DNA from: Taeniopygia guttata | Lineage: Eukaryota; Chordata; Aves; Passeriformes; Estrildidae | NCBI RefSeq assembly: GCF_048771995.1 | Contig: NC_133024.1 | Span: 59,230,501 to 59,294,500 of the forward strand | Length of the DNA stretch: 64,000 bases | Reading direction: 5' to 3' | In this document: positions 1-15,100 of the stretch, piece by piece | Layout: each line of letters starts with the position of its first letter | Numbering within the stretch: position 1 is the first letter of the stretch | Program-made: the position numbers and the translations under genes | The notes under the pieces: generated by a model | Told to the model about the DNA's origin: nothing | Databases searched by the model: none | The model's input: only the letters and a program-made list of their open reading frames with translations

Positions 1-3000
1 AAGGATTTCCACAGCAAGATCCTGTCTGTCTTAAAAAGTTATCTTGAGACTTCATCTTTTCTGAGGGTACTTAGTGACAAGTAGAGTTGACCTCCGTGGC
101 ATTCACTGGGGACAGTCCTTGCTTTTGTACAAAAGCACAAAAAAAACAAGATTAGGTGAGCCAAACTACCACCTCTTAATGACTTACAGAAATCCACACT
201 CTTACTATTTATAAAGTCACACTGTCTTGGCAATAGGAAAGAAAGAGTTGGCATTATTTTTATATTTTCTATATCTGTCTAAATTCTACCTTACTCTTTT
301 TTCCACTGTACTTTTCTTCAGAAATCAGTCCACACTTCCCACTCACCTATAGATTTTTCCCAGTAGGCAATTGCTCACAGAAACAATAGGAAATAAATAA
401 AGCTAGGAGGCTTGTCAAGATGTCATGTGAACCATAGCTTTCTCCAAAAATGCCCAGACTCTACCAGCCTACATGCAGTCATCACCTCCATACAAAGGTA
501 ACAGGACTCAAGCCCTTGAGGACGGGGCTGTCTGCACAGTATGTAGGTGACACCCTGGACAGTTTGGGTAAATCAGATACATCCCTTTTCCTACTTTTTA
601 AAATGGCAGTACAGAGAATTAAAGGCTGTAACTGAGAGTTTTCCATAGACCTGTGAAAAAGCCAGCATAATTCACTTGCAGGGAGATAAATTCCACATGA
701 ATTTACTCCACCTGGTTGATTCAAAAGTTATATTAAAAAGATGATCCAAGTGCAATACAAGTTATGAATCATTATATCCAGATTCCAGATGTAATAGTCT
801 TCATTATCTCTAAATTGTCTGAAGTTTTCCCACCCCTTCCCCTCTCATTTAAGAGACCTTTTGCTATGTCAAACACTCCTTTCCAGCTCTGCCCTGTAGC
901 TAGAAGCAGTGATCCCGAATGCAGAGCTGACCTGGCAAGCTCCCTGGCTCAAGTCTGACACTTACCCCCAGTGCAGCAGCCACCCAGTGTCTTGTACATC
1001 GGGGAGAACCAGCACAAATGTGTTTGATTTGTAACTTTACAAGGACTTTCACATTGAGGTTTAAGTTCCTTTTATTAGTAGGCCTAAAGAAGGGCACCAT
1101 TAACACATAACAAAGGAGGCAGAACTAAACTATTACCATAACAGCAGTGTTTTAAAAACCTCACTACTTAGGGGTTTATAAGGTTCCTTGGAAAGGTTAT
1201 TGCAGAAGCCACAAAATGGAAACAGAGGAGCGAGATTCTCAGCTGCACTGTGCCTTCCCACATGCTTTTGGCCCTGTACAGAGAGACCTGCCTGGTTAAA
1301 ACACAACTAAAGCCTCTCTTAAGCAACCTGCTCATCTTGGGGATATCCAGTAGCCTTCCCTGCACCAGGAGGATCCTCTGTCAAGATTTAAGAGTCCACT
1401 GTTCCATTGCTCCAGGAGAGCCTCAGCAGAAAAACTGAAGGGAAAATTTAGCAGCTGAGACAGCCAGTGTATCTCTCCCAACAACCTTGTTTCAAACAAG
1501 ACCCTCTGTTCAACCCTTTTTTTCTGTTCTACTTTTCATATTTTACTTTCTAGGTATTTTGAATGAAGGGTGTCCAGGCCCTGAAAATGCACCACATGAA
1601 ACATCAAAGTGTTTCAACGTGTCTAAATGAAATGCTGTATCTTTTCTAACACTTTAATATTTGTTTAACACCCTCCATCAAAAAAAGTGTTCCCAAAACT
1701 GGTTATCCAGTTCAAGGTCCACACACTCTCAGGCTGTCATAAAATAATGACATCAACAAAAGCTGTATTATTTCAAGACATTTCCTTATAAAGCAATGGC
1801 ACTGTGTATTAGCAGCCCTTATTCTCTGCAAATCCCGGTCTCAGCTGCAGGGGAAGGAAAGGGCTGGCTGGTCCGGGAGAAGGGACCTGGCTGAGCCTCT
1901 GTTAACTCGTGCCAAAGCACATCCCAATGCCTGCACAGCCAGCACAGTGTCATCCTCAACTGGGGCTTTCCTCCCTCTCCTCCACTAGCCAGACAATCTG
2001 GCACTCAGCTTGGGGCACTGAGCCAGAGTCCCCTCCCTGGCTGGCCCAGCTGCGCTGGAGATCAGGGGGAACTGGAGATTGGAGAGGATGAGTAACCATC
2101 AAGCAGGCAGCAGCTGCCTTTCTTTTTCCCAGGAAGAGTCATCACTCTGAGGTGGCATCCCTGCAGGCAAGCCAGATTTCCAGTCCATTAAACTGACTAC
2201 TTCCTTCATCACCTGTATTTTCCCTAAGTTTTTTAGGAGTTGCCTTAGTCTTCCTGCAGCATGACTTAATCCACCACTTCTAATGATCTAACAGATTCCA
2301 ATCCTCAGACCTCTCTCCATGATTTCACTGCTCTGCTGTCTCCTCTTTGCCTGATCTCCATCTGACATGGAAAACATCCCTTTCTCAGCCCTTCCTCACC
2401 CTTGCCTTGTCTCCTGACCACCGCACGTCCCCAGATCTGTTTGACAGAAATCCCACCACATGCTCCTTGCACATGTGGAGCCTTACCCCTCCTGGCCCCC
2501 CAGAACAGGGAAGGACCACAGCCCACACCTCCTGGCTGCCAAGAAGGCAGTCTGGAATGTGAGCTCATGTTTTCCTAAAATAAGCAGGAGCCGTGCACTC
2601 AAACTCAACACCTGCGGCAAGGCGGGAGTGGCTGCTAGCGCTGTGCAGCATCCAAAGCACTCCTCGCACGTGGCGCGGCGTGGCACAGCGCAAGCCAGAG
2701 GCATGGAGCAGCCAGCAGCCTTCCAAGGGTGACTAATGCCTTGCTGCTAAAAACAGCTTCCAGGGGTTTTCCATGAGCAAATCTCACTACAGGTCGAGTA
2801 TTGGCTTTTCACCTGCTAAATACAAGAGCTTCACTGTAATGTCCGCTGATGGATTTTTTTTTTTTTTTTTTACCAGTGCATAGTACAACTGGCAAAGGAA
2901 ACCTAGCTCTTTCCTAAGTGATGGCAGCATCTGATCTTTGTTAACACCGCTCTTAAAAGCCAAAAATATCACTCTTTAAATAGATTATGTGAGAGTGTAG

Positions 3001-6000
3001 AAACAAGGATGTGTGGTAGACATGCAAGAGAAGACTGGAACACAAAGTATATTGCATGCATGGACACAACCGTACAAGGGCCAAAGAGAAGGTGTGGAAA
3101 ATAACATCCTGATACGGCTTCCCAGAGAAGCACACTGCTGCATCAAATAGGTCATCTTGTCAAAAACACATGCCACTCAGCTAGTTCACAAAAAGACCAA
3201 GCAAAATTCTTCAGAGCCTTGTTTCAGAAAGAAACTGATAAGAACTGCCATCAGTCCTTTGGACTTACCAGGGTCCATGTCCCTTCTGATCTGCAGGGCT
3301 TTGCTGCTCTCTCAGGCTGCTGGGTTATTTCAGCACTTCTGTGTAAATCAAAGCCACATCTCCAAGAAAATTGAATGAACACATGGTTCTGCTCACTGTG
3401 GGGACAAATGTATACATAGTGTGAATTTCTGGACTTATTCAATTAATGTCTTGCCTAAACAGGCTCCAGAGCTATGTTTTCCTGCATATTTGAGGGTTTC
3501 AGTCAAGCAGCTGAATCGTGTAATCCACCATCTCAGACATGATATATTACTTGCCAGTTCTGACTGTCCCTGACAAGTTGGTTCATCCTATAAATCATAT
3601 GGGGCTTCCAATGAAATATAGATTGATTTTATTTTCCTTACTTCATTTTAGGAGCAAGCAGCCCAGAGGTGGGTGTGTCAAAGTTCCTTTGCAATACTGC
3701 TCCTAGGAGCAATAAAGTCCTTGCACAAACATTAGTGGAAAGTAAAAGGCAAGTTGAGCAATTGCAATTGAAATCAGACTGCCTTGAGAAGCTGCCAAAA
3801 TATCTATGAATATATCACCCCCATTAGCAATGTTATACCAGCTGCTGAATTTTGTGGGAAACACATATGTGTCTCTCCCTCTAATTTACAGGACCCACTT
3901 TCCCATCTTAGAACTTTCTATTGTGACTTTTGTTCAACATTAAACACCACCAGGGTCAGTGTAAGCACGATGGCAAGGACAACGGATCTTCTCCTCAGGG
4001 GCTTCATTTAGTTCATGATGCTGTTAAGGTGATGAAAAAGAGGTAAAAATGTGGCGTTTGACAGTGCAAGGGGCAATGCAAGATTGGCATGGGGCAGCTC
4101 ACTGTGGCCCGGGTCCTTGAGAAGATGGCCAAGCTTTGAAGACACTGTATCTTCATCCTGAGGACTCCACAGAATCCCAGTGTGAAAAAGATAGATGCCA
4201 TGGAGTGGCCATGCCCTGATCTGAGTAGAGAGAGAACATAAATTTTCTAACATGTTTTTGACTCCAGAGAGGGGTCAACCAGCCCAGTGTGGCAGAGACA
4301 AGGTTTCAACACCTTGAAGCAATTAATTGTAGCATTCCCAAGGGGCAGGAGACTACCTTCAACGCACTTCTAATTAATTTACAAATTAGCCTGCTGGCCC
4401 ATAAAGAGCATCATGCTCTAATTAAGCCCAGCTGCTTTATGGGAAGAGCTACAAGGAAATCTGTAGATCTCAGGTACCTAAAAGAAATGTCATATCTGCA
4501 ATTTATTCGAATAGCACTCATTGCTCCTGGAAGATGTAAAAGCTGAGAATACATTCAGTCAAAAAGAGTTAAACATTTATTTTAAGTCTTGGGGATATCC
4601 ACAGTTATAATCAATAGGAGAAAGAGATAGCACCAATAGTCTAGCACCAGTGTCTACCTAAGATTTGCATCTCATGTTGATGGAGAGCCATGGTTGAAAC
4701 TTTTCCCACAGATGGAACACTTATAAGAGGCTCTCCTGTGTGCTTTCTCTGGTTTCTAATGAGGTGTAAGCTCACCTTGAGCTGTCATGATTACTTGTCT
4801 CTGCTCACTAGGGAGCAGGTTATATTCATGAAACCTGTCGGGAATTAACTGTTTGTGAGACCTGCTCCTCTCTGCTCCGTGTGGCAGAGCTGAGATGTGT
4901 TCAGAGGTTGCTGGAGACAGGGGAGTAGACAGATAGGGAGGGAGTCAGAGATTTGCACAGCCAGGCAGCACACTGGTTGCATAAGCCCTGTGTCTGTGGG
5001 AAATCAGACTAAAACCTTTTCAGAAGCAATACAAACATGTAGCCTTTTAGGACTAAAGTCATTTATGCAGAAATTTCCCCTATGGTCAGACTATTTCATA
5101 ATTATCCACACTGGGATGTCTTGCATTTTGCTTTGAAGCATCTGGTTCTCAGCATGTCACTATTAGTTTGATCTAGCAGTTCCTAACCTTATATAATAGC
5201 AAACCACTTCATGGCTATTTCACACAAAATGTCTCTCTTTTTGCCCACTAAATGACCTGGAACTAGAACACAAACATTCTGTTTGCACAGTTTTACATAA
5301 CATTCACCAGAGTTTTCACACAACACTATTAAAGACTAATTTGTTTCTGTTCCCAGGCTGATGGAAAGCAGTTCTTTTGGTAGCTTGATTGCGTCAGTGT
5401 TCTTTGAATATGTAAATAAAGATACTGAGATAAGACCTGTCCAACTGCAGAGCTCTTTTTCTCTTTATGTTTACCAGATACTTCAAGCTAAATAAAATTA
5501 CTCTGCACTTGTTCTGCCCAAGAACATGATCAACAAATAGGTAATCAAATCTTCTTGGCTCTCACAAACCCTCCCCAACAAACTGTGGTCACAAACAGCA
5601 TCAAAGAAGATTTACAATCACATGTTTCAAAAAGGCATTCTGAAAAATGACTTGGGATCCCAAATAGACCATTTTGAAAAGCAGTTTAACTCAAAAGGAA
5701 TGGAACTTTCAGGCAATTTTAGGTTCTTGAGCATTTAATGGCCAACTTAGAAAGACGAGCTTCTACTTCACAGAATGTGAAAAGTGTTACCTTGCCAAAT
5801 CCCATAGATCTTGACAGAAATGCATTACTGGTTGGCATCTGAAAACGTCACTGAGCACCCACCCTCACCTTCATTGGTAAAAAAAAAACCCTGCAAAGTG
5901 ATTGAAAGATGCTTTTCTAACTGTCTTCAAATATCATTTCCTGGGCAAAGGACAAAAATATTTTCTCTGCCTGGTTTCTTTAGGTGTAGTGAGTTGGAGG

Positions 6001-9000
6001 TCCATTTGCTTGGCAAGACTTCCTGAACTGCCTGAATTGTCAATATAGATAGATGATTTTGGAACAATATTTTGCAAAACTGGCCTTAGTCTATTTAAAA
6101 AAGATGTTGATATGTCCCACCCAACATGTGAACTGCTCTCTAGAGATGCCAAATTTTGAGAGACATGGGAAATCAGTCAGCAGCATGTTTACTTCTGATG
6201 CTCCAGGTATAGGATGAATGCAGCTCTAGACCTCATACATGTAACCTCAAAATATGAAAACAAGCCTAACAGTGCAGATTAATAAAATCAGCTCATCAGA
6301 TGTTGGGGACACGGAGCAGGTGTGCTGGTAGAACGTGCCAACAGTTAAAAGGAAAAAGACACTGGACCTCTTAGTCTTTGTCTGTGCCCCTACCTTCTTT
6401 GCCAGCTTCTTCCCTCCTGGACTTTAATTCACCAGATGCTATGCATGAATATTCTGGTCTCTGAAGCAGGGAAATCACTTCCTATTAAAATAATATAATG
6501 ATATTACATTCATTTTGCCAGAGTTCATTTTAAACAACTGCTACAGGTTAAAGTCTTTTATGTAACATCCCCAAGAAAAAGCAATGCCAAGAATATCTTA
6601 GGGTAAAAACAAGTGAAAAGAAAAATAAGACATTCAGGAAGCAGAAAATTGTTCAGATCACACTTTAATGGCTTTGGTTTTTTTGGGGTTTTTTCTATTT
6701 TTTTTTTAATAATAGCTGAACAGAATGCATGTACCACACAGTTAGAGGAATGAATTAAAAGGACTCATTTGCCCTTCAGAAGGGCACATGAGCGACCTGC
6801 TCTTTATGGTATGATATGAAACTGCAAACCCACATTACAAAGGGAATATTATATAGAGCAATAGAACTATATTTGCTCAGTCAGTCTTTCTTCTGACATT
6901 TCGTGGGATTGTTTTTATCTGTGTATTTTGATAAGTCAAAAGAAATGTTGTCTATTTGCAATTGCTACCTTACACCACACCCCAAGAATTATTATTTTTT
7001 AAAAAGATCAGTCTGAAAAGAAAGATTGTTAGTCACTGATATTAGCCATTGACAAAGGAACAAGGTCACTTTAAAGGTCAGATTATTTCAGTAGCTACAG
7101 GAATTCTGCCTAAACTACTCAGCATCCCATCCAACAGTGCATGACAAGAGGTTCTGAAGGCAGAATGGCCCAGAGAAGCATTTTGCTTGCACCAGGTTTA
7201 TTATGCTGCTTGAAGCAACACAGACCCTGATGCTATTCCATGGCATCAGCTGTTGATGGAAATGTGTTTAGAGGAGCTGAGAGCTCACCAAAGACTTCTC
7301 AGAGTACTGCCACTTCAGAATGCAAAAAAACCCCAAGCTCTTAAAAACATTTTGATGCAAAACTGCCTCTGAAATCAGTGGCCTTTATGAGGAGCTCAAC
7401 ACTGCCCAAGGCTCCCCAAGAGCTGCTCTGCCCTCCTCTTGCCTGGGAGAGGGAAAACCCACATGTCCCACAGAGGCACGGATAGCTCAAGGAGGCAACA
7501 AAGGCTGTTCCCTTTCCACCTGTTTCTCTCCTGGGACAGCCTGGAAACGCCACCAAAGATCCAGCAGCAGAAGTTATGCCTTGCCTTAGAAATCCCCACA
7601 CCTTTTCCTCTTCTTTTCCTGCAAAGCAGCAGGAGGGAGGTGAGCCAGGATGGTCCCACCACCCTCTGGGTCTCAGGTACATTTTCCTGAGCACTTCTGC
7701 AGGCATCATTCCTCTTGCTGGGGAGAAAGGGTAGCAGGGTCTGAAGCATCTCCTGCTGGCACAGTGGCCCAGGCAGGCTGCGTAGGCATCGACAGTCCCC
7801 GCCACAGCCAGCTCAGCTTTATCTCCATACTGAATAAACAACCAAACATCTGCTTTATGATATCAGCTGGAACAAAAGCACTGGACATTTTGAGTGCAAT
7901 TTAACAATGTCTATGACCTCAGACAATTTGTTGTTTCTTTAGCGTGTGCGGAGCCTGACCCCATTCACATCCTCTAAATCCTTTTGCTGTCTTCTTCTTT
8001 TCCTGCCCTCAAAAAGGACACAGGATGAAAACAAAAGAAAAAAAATCCAAGGGGAACCAGTATTAAATTTTAAGTAGCAACAACCAAGCACTTAATCAGT
8101 GTGAACATGGTATTCATAAATCTTTATCACCAACAATTTTTTTTATATCTGGAATCCACTATCCTTCAAATTCATCCCTTTTGTTCACTCAGTGATAATG
8201 TCATTAAATGGACCTCATTTGTCAAAGCATATGAATCCAGAAATCCGTGGAATTGTTAATTTCTCCGTTTGAAAATGTAATCTTGATTCATAAACTAAAT
8301 TTTATGGAAAGAAATCTCGTTGCGTTTGGAAACTACACTCTTGTTACTCCAAGGAAAATTAAGCAGAGACCAGCCTTTGTTTGGGTTGGCACTGGAGGAC
8401 ACTTTAACACCTGTGTTATTTTCTTATAGCCCAAGAGCAGCCACTCATTCCTTTCCATTTCACTCCAATATTTTTCACCTCTGTCTCTGGCTGTGGTCAC
8501 CACAGAAATTTCAGAATGGCTGAGGTGAGGCGACAACAATAAACATGATTTATCACAGCTTCCCAGAGACTATTCTGAAAAAAATGGGATCCTTTTCTTT
8601 TTCACAGAAGAATAACTTTGGATGTGGTCAAAATATTCTGAAAACATACCAATGCTTGAGAAAAAAAAAAAAAAAAACCAAAAAGAAAACAGAAAAATGT
8701 TTTCTGGAGCTCATTATTTTTATTATTTATTATTTTTATTCCATATTTCTTTACTAATTCCACCACCTCTTAATGCAACCAGTTCTTTCACAATGAAATC
8801 TAACTTCTAATTTCACTTTCCATTTCTGAAGTAACACATCAAAACTGGTCTTAGCCTATTATAACTGCTAAAATGTTCAGCTCTTCACCAATGGGCTGCA
8901 ATAGGAAGAGATGAATACAAATCTTACTTTGGCATGAAGAGATAGTGTGAGTGGGTATCACAGTAGTGTGCATAAGTGTGGGTGTGAATTTGTTTTTTGT

Positions 9001-9031
9001 ATTTGATACAGAAACAGAGAAAGCAAAAATA
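1..9031. other. Intergenic, no gene recognised
   Basis: This stretch is AT-rich non-coding DNA. The open frames on both strands are short (under about 170 codons), overlap one another in several frames, and resemble no family I know. Local structure includes an 18-nt T run at 2854-2871, a 17-nt A run at 8661-8677, a 14-bp perfect palindrome centred on CCTAGG at 3698-3711, and a cluster of TAATTA homeodomain-type cores near 4321-4424. No splice-flanked conserved exon was seen, though a short exon cannot be excluded by eye. Confidence 0.6.
4321..4424. promoter_or_regulatory. Cluster of TAATTA homeodomain-type sites (candidate enhancer core)
   Basis: AATTAATT lies at 4321-4328, TAATTAATT at 4371-4379, AAATTAG just after it, and TAATTA at 4419-4424, all within about 105 bases. 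TAATTA is the core bound by many homeodomain proteins. The block is not simple sequence, since unique, GC-balanced DNA separates the cores. A role as a distal enhancer of TSC22D1 or another neighbour is inference; nothing here proves activity. Confidence 0.25.
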
Positions 9032-9140
9032 GAGAATCATAGACTAATTCACCTTGGAAAAGACCTACAAGATCATCAAGTCCAACCATTAACCCAGCAT
9101 TGCCCGGCCCACCACTTAACCATGTCCCTAACCACATCTT
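9032..9140 (-). mobile_element. CR1 LINE 3' fragment
   Basis: The plus strand reads AGAATCATAGACTAATTCAC, then a 'TTGGAAAAGACCTACAAGATC' type segment and 'AAGTCCAACCATTAACCCAG'. This is the reverse complement of the CR1 3' UTR and tail, so the element lies on the minus strand. Only about 110 bases remain, which is the usual severe 5' truncation of avian CR1 copies. No coding capacity is left. Confidence 0.85.
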
Positions 9141-12100
9141 TTGGCTATACACACTGTAACTAAAGGAAACACAAGATAAGGACAATGCACCAATTTCCCA
9201 TCTCCTCTGCACCCTGTTTGGTGGAGAAAACTCTTCAGTGTCATGCAATAAGCCTTAAAATGGGTGCTGGTGACAGGTCCAGTACAGCAAAAAGACAGAG
9301 CTTTGGTAACAAAGTATTTCACAGCCTGCTGTTGCATTTAAAGAGGGTGTGCAGCCCTCACAGATTGCTAAAGATGCAGCCAGGTGGGTGAGATGCATAC
9401 AGTGCAGGAGAACAGGCACAGACAGTGCAGGCAAGAAAACAACTCTTGAAAAACAAGTTTTTCCTAGAGGCTTTGGCAAGAAGCGCAGAAAGACTTAAGA
9501 CCCAACCAAACTTGGTAAGCCCAAACTTTCTTCCATCTTTTGGGTTTTGGGCATCTCTGAAACAGTGACTTAGGTTTATGCAGTCACCAGCACTGTCCTG
9601 ATGCAGGTTGATACTGCAAACAGCACTATCCTCCTACAGCTTCAAGCCAAATGTCTCCAAAAGGATTAGGCATCCCACTGAAGTGCTATTTGTCTTGATC
9701 TGAAATAGATTTTGACTTGCTGCTTGGAGATTACCAAGTGCTGTGGAATAGGTTAGGAAGACCCCAAGGACCATAGCTCATAGCCATTCCAAAAATGGCT
9801 CCAAAAATCTGCTCTCCAATGCTGCATGGGTTGTCCCTGCTGCGGACAGCTCACCATCCCACCACACCTGAGCCTCAGCATCACTCCTGTTCTGCCTCCT
9901 GCCCACAGTGCCTGTGTGGGCAGCTGCAGCATGGAGAGCAGCTGGCGGGCAGATGGGGCAGGAGGCTGCAAAGGAGCTGCCAGGCACTTCCTCGGTACAG
10001 CAGAACAACCACAGCCCCCCACAGGCATCAAAAACTGATGGGCTTTCCTGGCCTCACCAACGTGTCCTCCTCCAGGTCCTGCTTCTCTTCCTGCTGCCCG
10101 CCAGGGCTTATTCCTCTGGGCAATGGCATGCAAAATACAGGAGAGCAGCAGAACCAGCTGGCCCCAGACTGGGACATGGTGGTGGGATGCAGAAGGCTTC
10201 TTTCTATGTGCAATTACTCTTTGATGCACACAGGTTGGGGAGCATGGAAATGAGGTCAGGACTGTGGGGATGGGAAGAGGAGAAAGCCAGGTTCCACATG
10301 AAAGTAGTCTGTTGGAGCTGGAGAGATGTCCCCACTAACGTCCAGGCCAGATGGAGGAGAGTTGCCCATCTGGGGAGCAAAACCTGATGGATGGATGAAG
10401 GCTCAGCATGGTCCTGCTCACTCAGCTGTGATCCAGGGCAGTCTGAACTATGCATCATTGCTGCTTTTTCCCACAAGAACCCTTGCCTATGTTCTGCTCA
10501 GCCCACCTACAAACAGCCCCCATGCTACTGAGCCCCTGGCAGCCAGGTCAGCAGGGCTGGGAATCTCTGGGACAGCCTTGACCTGGCTGCTGCACTCAGC
10601 CCCTGTCCCTGCCACTCCAAAGCTGCCTGTTTCACATCATGTTTCCCTGCTGTGCTCCAAGAGCCATGTCTTTGGGAAGTATTTTTGCAGCAATAAAGCA
10701 GCATTTTCACTGAGAAAAGCTACATTTTAATAGTAAGAGGAGAGGACTGTTAAAGGCTGCAGCAGACCCCGTTTGGCGCCAGGCACTGCTTTTTTTTTCT
10801 CTTCTCCATATGTACCCCATATGCAAGTACAGCTGAGAAGCTGACATGGAATTTTTTTAAAAAGGAGACAAATATCTGAAACTGCCCTGAGAAGGAGGTT
10901 CAGAGCTTCTTAACTCTTCTTTTCCAAGAGCTGTGAAGACCCCAGAGATCTCTTACCTCTGTACTTTCTAATTCCCTCCTTGCAGGTAAATAATAACTTG
11001 GGTAACTGTGGGTATAGGGGTGAGAACTTTATACTCTTTATGCCCTCTCCACAGCGCAGCTACTATTCAGTGTCTTGGTCCTGTGCCGTGAGAACACATC
11101 TATGGCTGACACAGCACAGGCAGGGGCTGCTTGTACTATTGCTTAGTACTAGTAGCCCACTACTTTGCCCACGTTTGGATGGCTGTGATGGGTCTCAGAG
11201 AGCAGACGTAGGTCTGTGATGGGTGTCCTATCCCAGCCTCTCCTACCGTCCCTCCACTGTCATGAGTCTAGGGTATCCAGCACTGCCTAATGCATCAATT
11301 TACTCTCACCTCAAGAGTTCCTCCTAGCACAGACCACCAGGTCAACCAGAACCAAAACCCTCTCCAGACTATGTTTTCAGCCACAGAAGAGGCATGGCAG
11401 TGCCCTGCTGTCAATAAGGAAGCCATGCTCACCAGCTCCTTCTTCCTTTCAGCTGAGAAAGTCACTGTCCATAGATTCATGTGGGTGGGTTTGTCTGTGT
11501 CCCTTGCATGGAACTGTCAAAACATTCCTCCTTCGGTGCAGATGCCCAGGTGCTTTGTTGAAATGGAGGTGATGAGCTTTTGGGTGTGTAATGGCCAAAT
11601 TTTGATATGGTTTTTCAGAGGGTGAATGACAGGCTGTGATTGAGACAGGAGGCAGATCCTGTGGAGACATTGTGGTGTCTCTCCTCAAGTTGAGTTGCCC
11701 TCCCTTGCACAAACCTCTGGGTTGTGGGGGTCCCCTGGGAACATACCGGGACATTGGCATGTGCCTGATGGGTCATAATGGGCCATAGTGGACACAGCTG
11801 CACTGGTGTCAAGGGCAGCTGTGTGATTTAGAAGGTGTTAAGAACCCCCGAAGTGTCCCCATGATCCACAACATTGCATCATCCAATGTGAAGCTGGAGC
11901 CTTAGGGGAAGTATGTGGGCGTTCCCACCTGAATGTGAGTGAATATAAACCAAATAGATGTTGTGTTCTGTGGGTTTTCCCAAGGCTTTTCCCCATCACT
12001 CTTTTTGATATCCTGAGCACCTCATGAGACAGCCCAGTCTCATCACAGGGCCTACAGGTGGTGGGATCTTCACACTCTTGTCCTTTCTCTTTCTTTCTTT

Positions 12101-15100
12101 TCCCTCCTGCATGTCCTTGGGTCATGTTGTGCATTCATATTGCAAAGACTTAACATTCTTATATTGCTATAGACAATAATAACCAAGATGGCTACATACT
12201 TGTTTTCTTTTGCAACCAAAGTGTTCTGTAATAACCCCTACCTGTATGTATTTACAAACCCTGATCATCCAGTGTTGTTTCATTCTAATACACCCCAAGG
12301 AATCTATTAACAATAATTTGGTTAGCCTTGTCTTCTGCAATGTGTCATAACACCCTGCTGCTCAATGAAGCATTCAATAGCTGCCCATTTTCATATATAC
12401 ATGTGAAATAGATCTTGAGATTTTAAAAAATGGCATAATCTCTCCACTAGAACAAACATTCCTTGGACTTCTTCCTTTCAGACCTTGAAGCACTCCCAGG
12501 ATTCACTTTGCTGTCTAAACAAATATATGATCTTTCATCAGGTAGCATGAGAAATACGTAGATGTGGGAGGGGGGGTAGTAATAACAATTACATAATAAC
12601 TTTTCTTTGTTGTGCTTTTCTCATTGTCTTGGAGAATGTTTTGGCATTAGGGGAGCATCCCCCTAAGTATCCAAGAATTCTACTTTTGAAACATCTGGTT
12701 TGTTCATCACATCTCCAAATCTGACTCAGCCTAAGACATCCGCATACTTGCTGTAAAAGGGGTTTTTCCCTTCATGCCTCCTCTCCCATCATTTCCTAAA
12801 TTTCATTGTGCATCCTCCACTGAGCAGACACATCATTGTCATGTGGTGGCTTTCCATGGACTCAAGGACCTTTCGCTCCCCAAAGGCTGCCCTGTATCGA
12901 GGCTTCTAATCAAATGTCCTTCCATGAAAGCAGCTGGAGGGGACATTGGTTTTTGCATGCATTTGAAGAAGTGGAGGTTACATTCCCAAAACTAAATATA
13001 TCAAGCTTGCCAGGAGCATTTAACATGTGGACAGATTCTATGAAGCCATCAAATTTTTTTTAAAATATTTGTCAAATGTATGTTAGTATAGAGGTCTGCA
13101 TCTAAGGCAGTCACAGTATTTCCCTGCCCCATGTCCTAGACCCAGATTCCCATCCCTGTTTGCTGCATCCTTGAACTTCTACAACTCCTCTGGGAAGTTA
13201 TTTGGTATTGCTTGTATTTCAGTTGTGTTCAGCACTATCATCATGCCAGACACTGTCAAACTAGACAAATCAGTTAAAGCAAGGGCAGACATACAATTTC
13301 TACCTCCCATTTTATACCTAGGTCAAGAGACATTATGGGGAGATCTTAGCATGCCACTTAAAAGGACCCAAACTGCAGCATGAAAAGTTCTTTGTAAGCT
13401 GCTCAGGCTCCTGGGTGGCCACAGTGCCTCTGTTTCCCCCAGCAAACATCTGCTTTTTTGAAGTTCTGGTCTTTGTTCCCACATGGACCACAGGGTTTGT
13501 GGCCCTTTCAATGCCATGCACGTGAAGAAGCAGGCATCCCCAGACTCCCTGCCACCCTTCTCAGCTGGTCCCTAACCAGGAAGGATGCCTGCTTCCTCAG
13601 TCTCCCATTTCCCAATGCTCTGTGTCACCAGCTCCCAGCAACATCCTTCATGGGGCCACCTGAGAAACTGTTACCCTTTCCCTCCTCACAAAAGCCATCC
13701 AGAACAACAAACACCTGCTGCCTGCTTTCTTCTGCAGTGCATTTTAAGACATTTAAAATAGCCTTTTTGTAGTCCATCAAGTCCCCTAAATCCCTCTCTG
13801 CTTGTTAAAATGTACCAGGAGGATGGAGATGAAGATGTGAGTCCTCCTGGCTTGCTTCACAGCTGGAGAAAGTGCAGGCTGCTGGTCTCCATGCGTCTCA
13901 GACCATGGGAAGAGGATAAGGGCTGTCAGGGACAGACAAGAAGACCTTTTCTAGGACCAGCTCACTGGGGAGCATCACCCTCTCTCTCCAGTAAGATGGC
14001 AAAGAGAAGCAGACAAGAAAGGAACAGTGTGGCAGGGAGCCAAGCTGATGAGTGATGGACTTGGGAAGTGGACTGTGGCAGGAAAAGGTACTTTTTACAG
14101 GCTTCTGTATTACCTCCTGCGATATTACCTACTGAAAAAGATAATTTTGCTCTTACTTTAACTGGTTTTCACACTTCAGTAGAGCAGACGATACAGTATA
14201 TGATTCTCTTACAAAGAGTGAGTTTTCGGCACTGTAATAAGCACTACATTGATGGTACTCAGGTCACTTTTCTATATGGAAAATCCGGAAAAATATTCAA
14301 AAACCTACGGCAATATCTTTTCTGTAGCTTTGGGGAGTCAGCCTTGAACAGAGAAACAGTTCAGTGGAATATCCTATAAGGTAGAAAAGGTAAGAGTTAT
14401 TTTCCATTAAAATCTCTATAAAGCTATTAGTCTTTGGGAGATCTGAATGACTCTGAGTTTTGTTCTACCACTTGAAGTGTTATTTTAGAACTACTTCAGC
14501 CCTTTAAATGTGTGTCTGCTGGACAATACAGCTGATAAGAATTTGCCATTAATTGGAGAGTGGGGCATGTACCAGACTAAGTGATTTACTTTCAAAGTGC
14601 TGTTATTATGGTTGTAGACTGCATTTGGTTGCTTAGAAACCATCCTTATCAATGATTCAAGTTTTCTCCTGATAGCGTGGTGAACAGATAGCATCTTTCT
14701 TTTTCACTCAGCAGTTGTCAGGAGGAACAATTTTGTAAAAACCTCTGCAAAAGGCAGTATCCCTCCATGGACAGGCAATAGCATAGCTGGCATGTTGCTT
14801 TTGGCCAATTTGATCCTTATTCCAAAGGATCAAATAAGATTTTTGGAAAACAGCATTTGGCAACACAATGCTTAGAGCCCTATTGTTCAGCTGAGGGAAG
14901 AGGAAGAAAAAATTACACATCAAGTGGGAAGACTTATCTGACAAACAGCATATCTAACAAGCAAAAGATACTGAGAAAAAGGTCTCTGTGATGTTTCATT
15001 AAAACCACAGACACATTACCAATGTGGTCTTATAGGTTGGAACTCATTAGTAAATGAATTCTATCTGTGACAGCCTTGTCAAACCCAAGCTTTACTGATT

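Noticed and set aside
7341-7841. 166-codon minus-strand frame
   Set aside because: No family resemblance and strong competing frames on the other strand; non-coding appears more likely.
9753-10387. Overlapping frames of 152-159 codons on both strands
   Set aside because: Openness in several frames at once points to GC-rich composition, and no motif or splice structure supports a gene.
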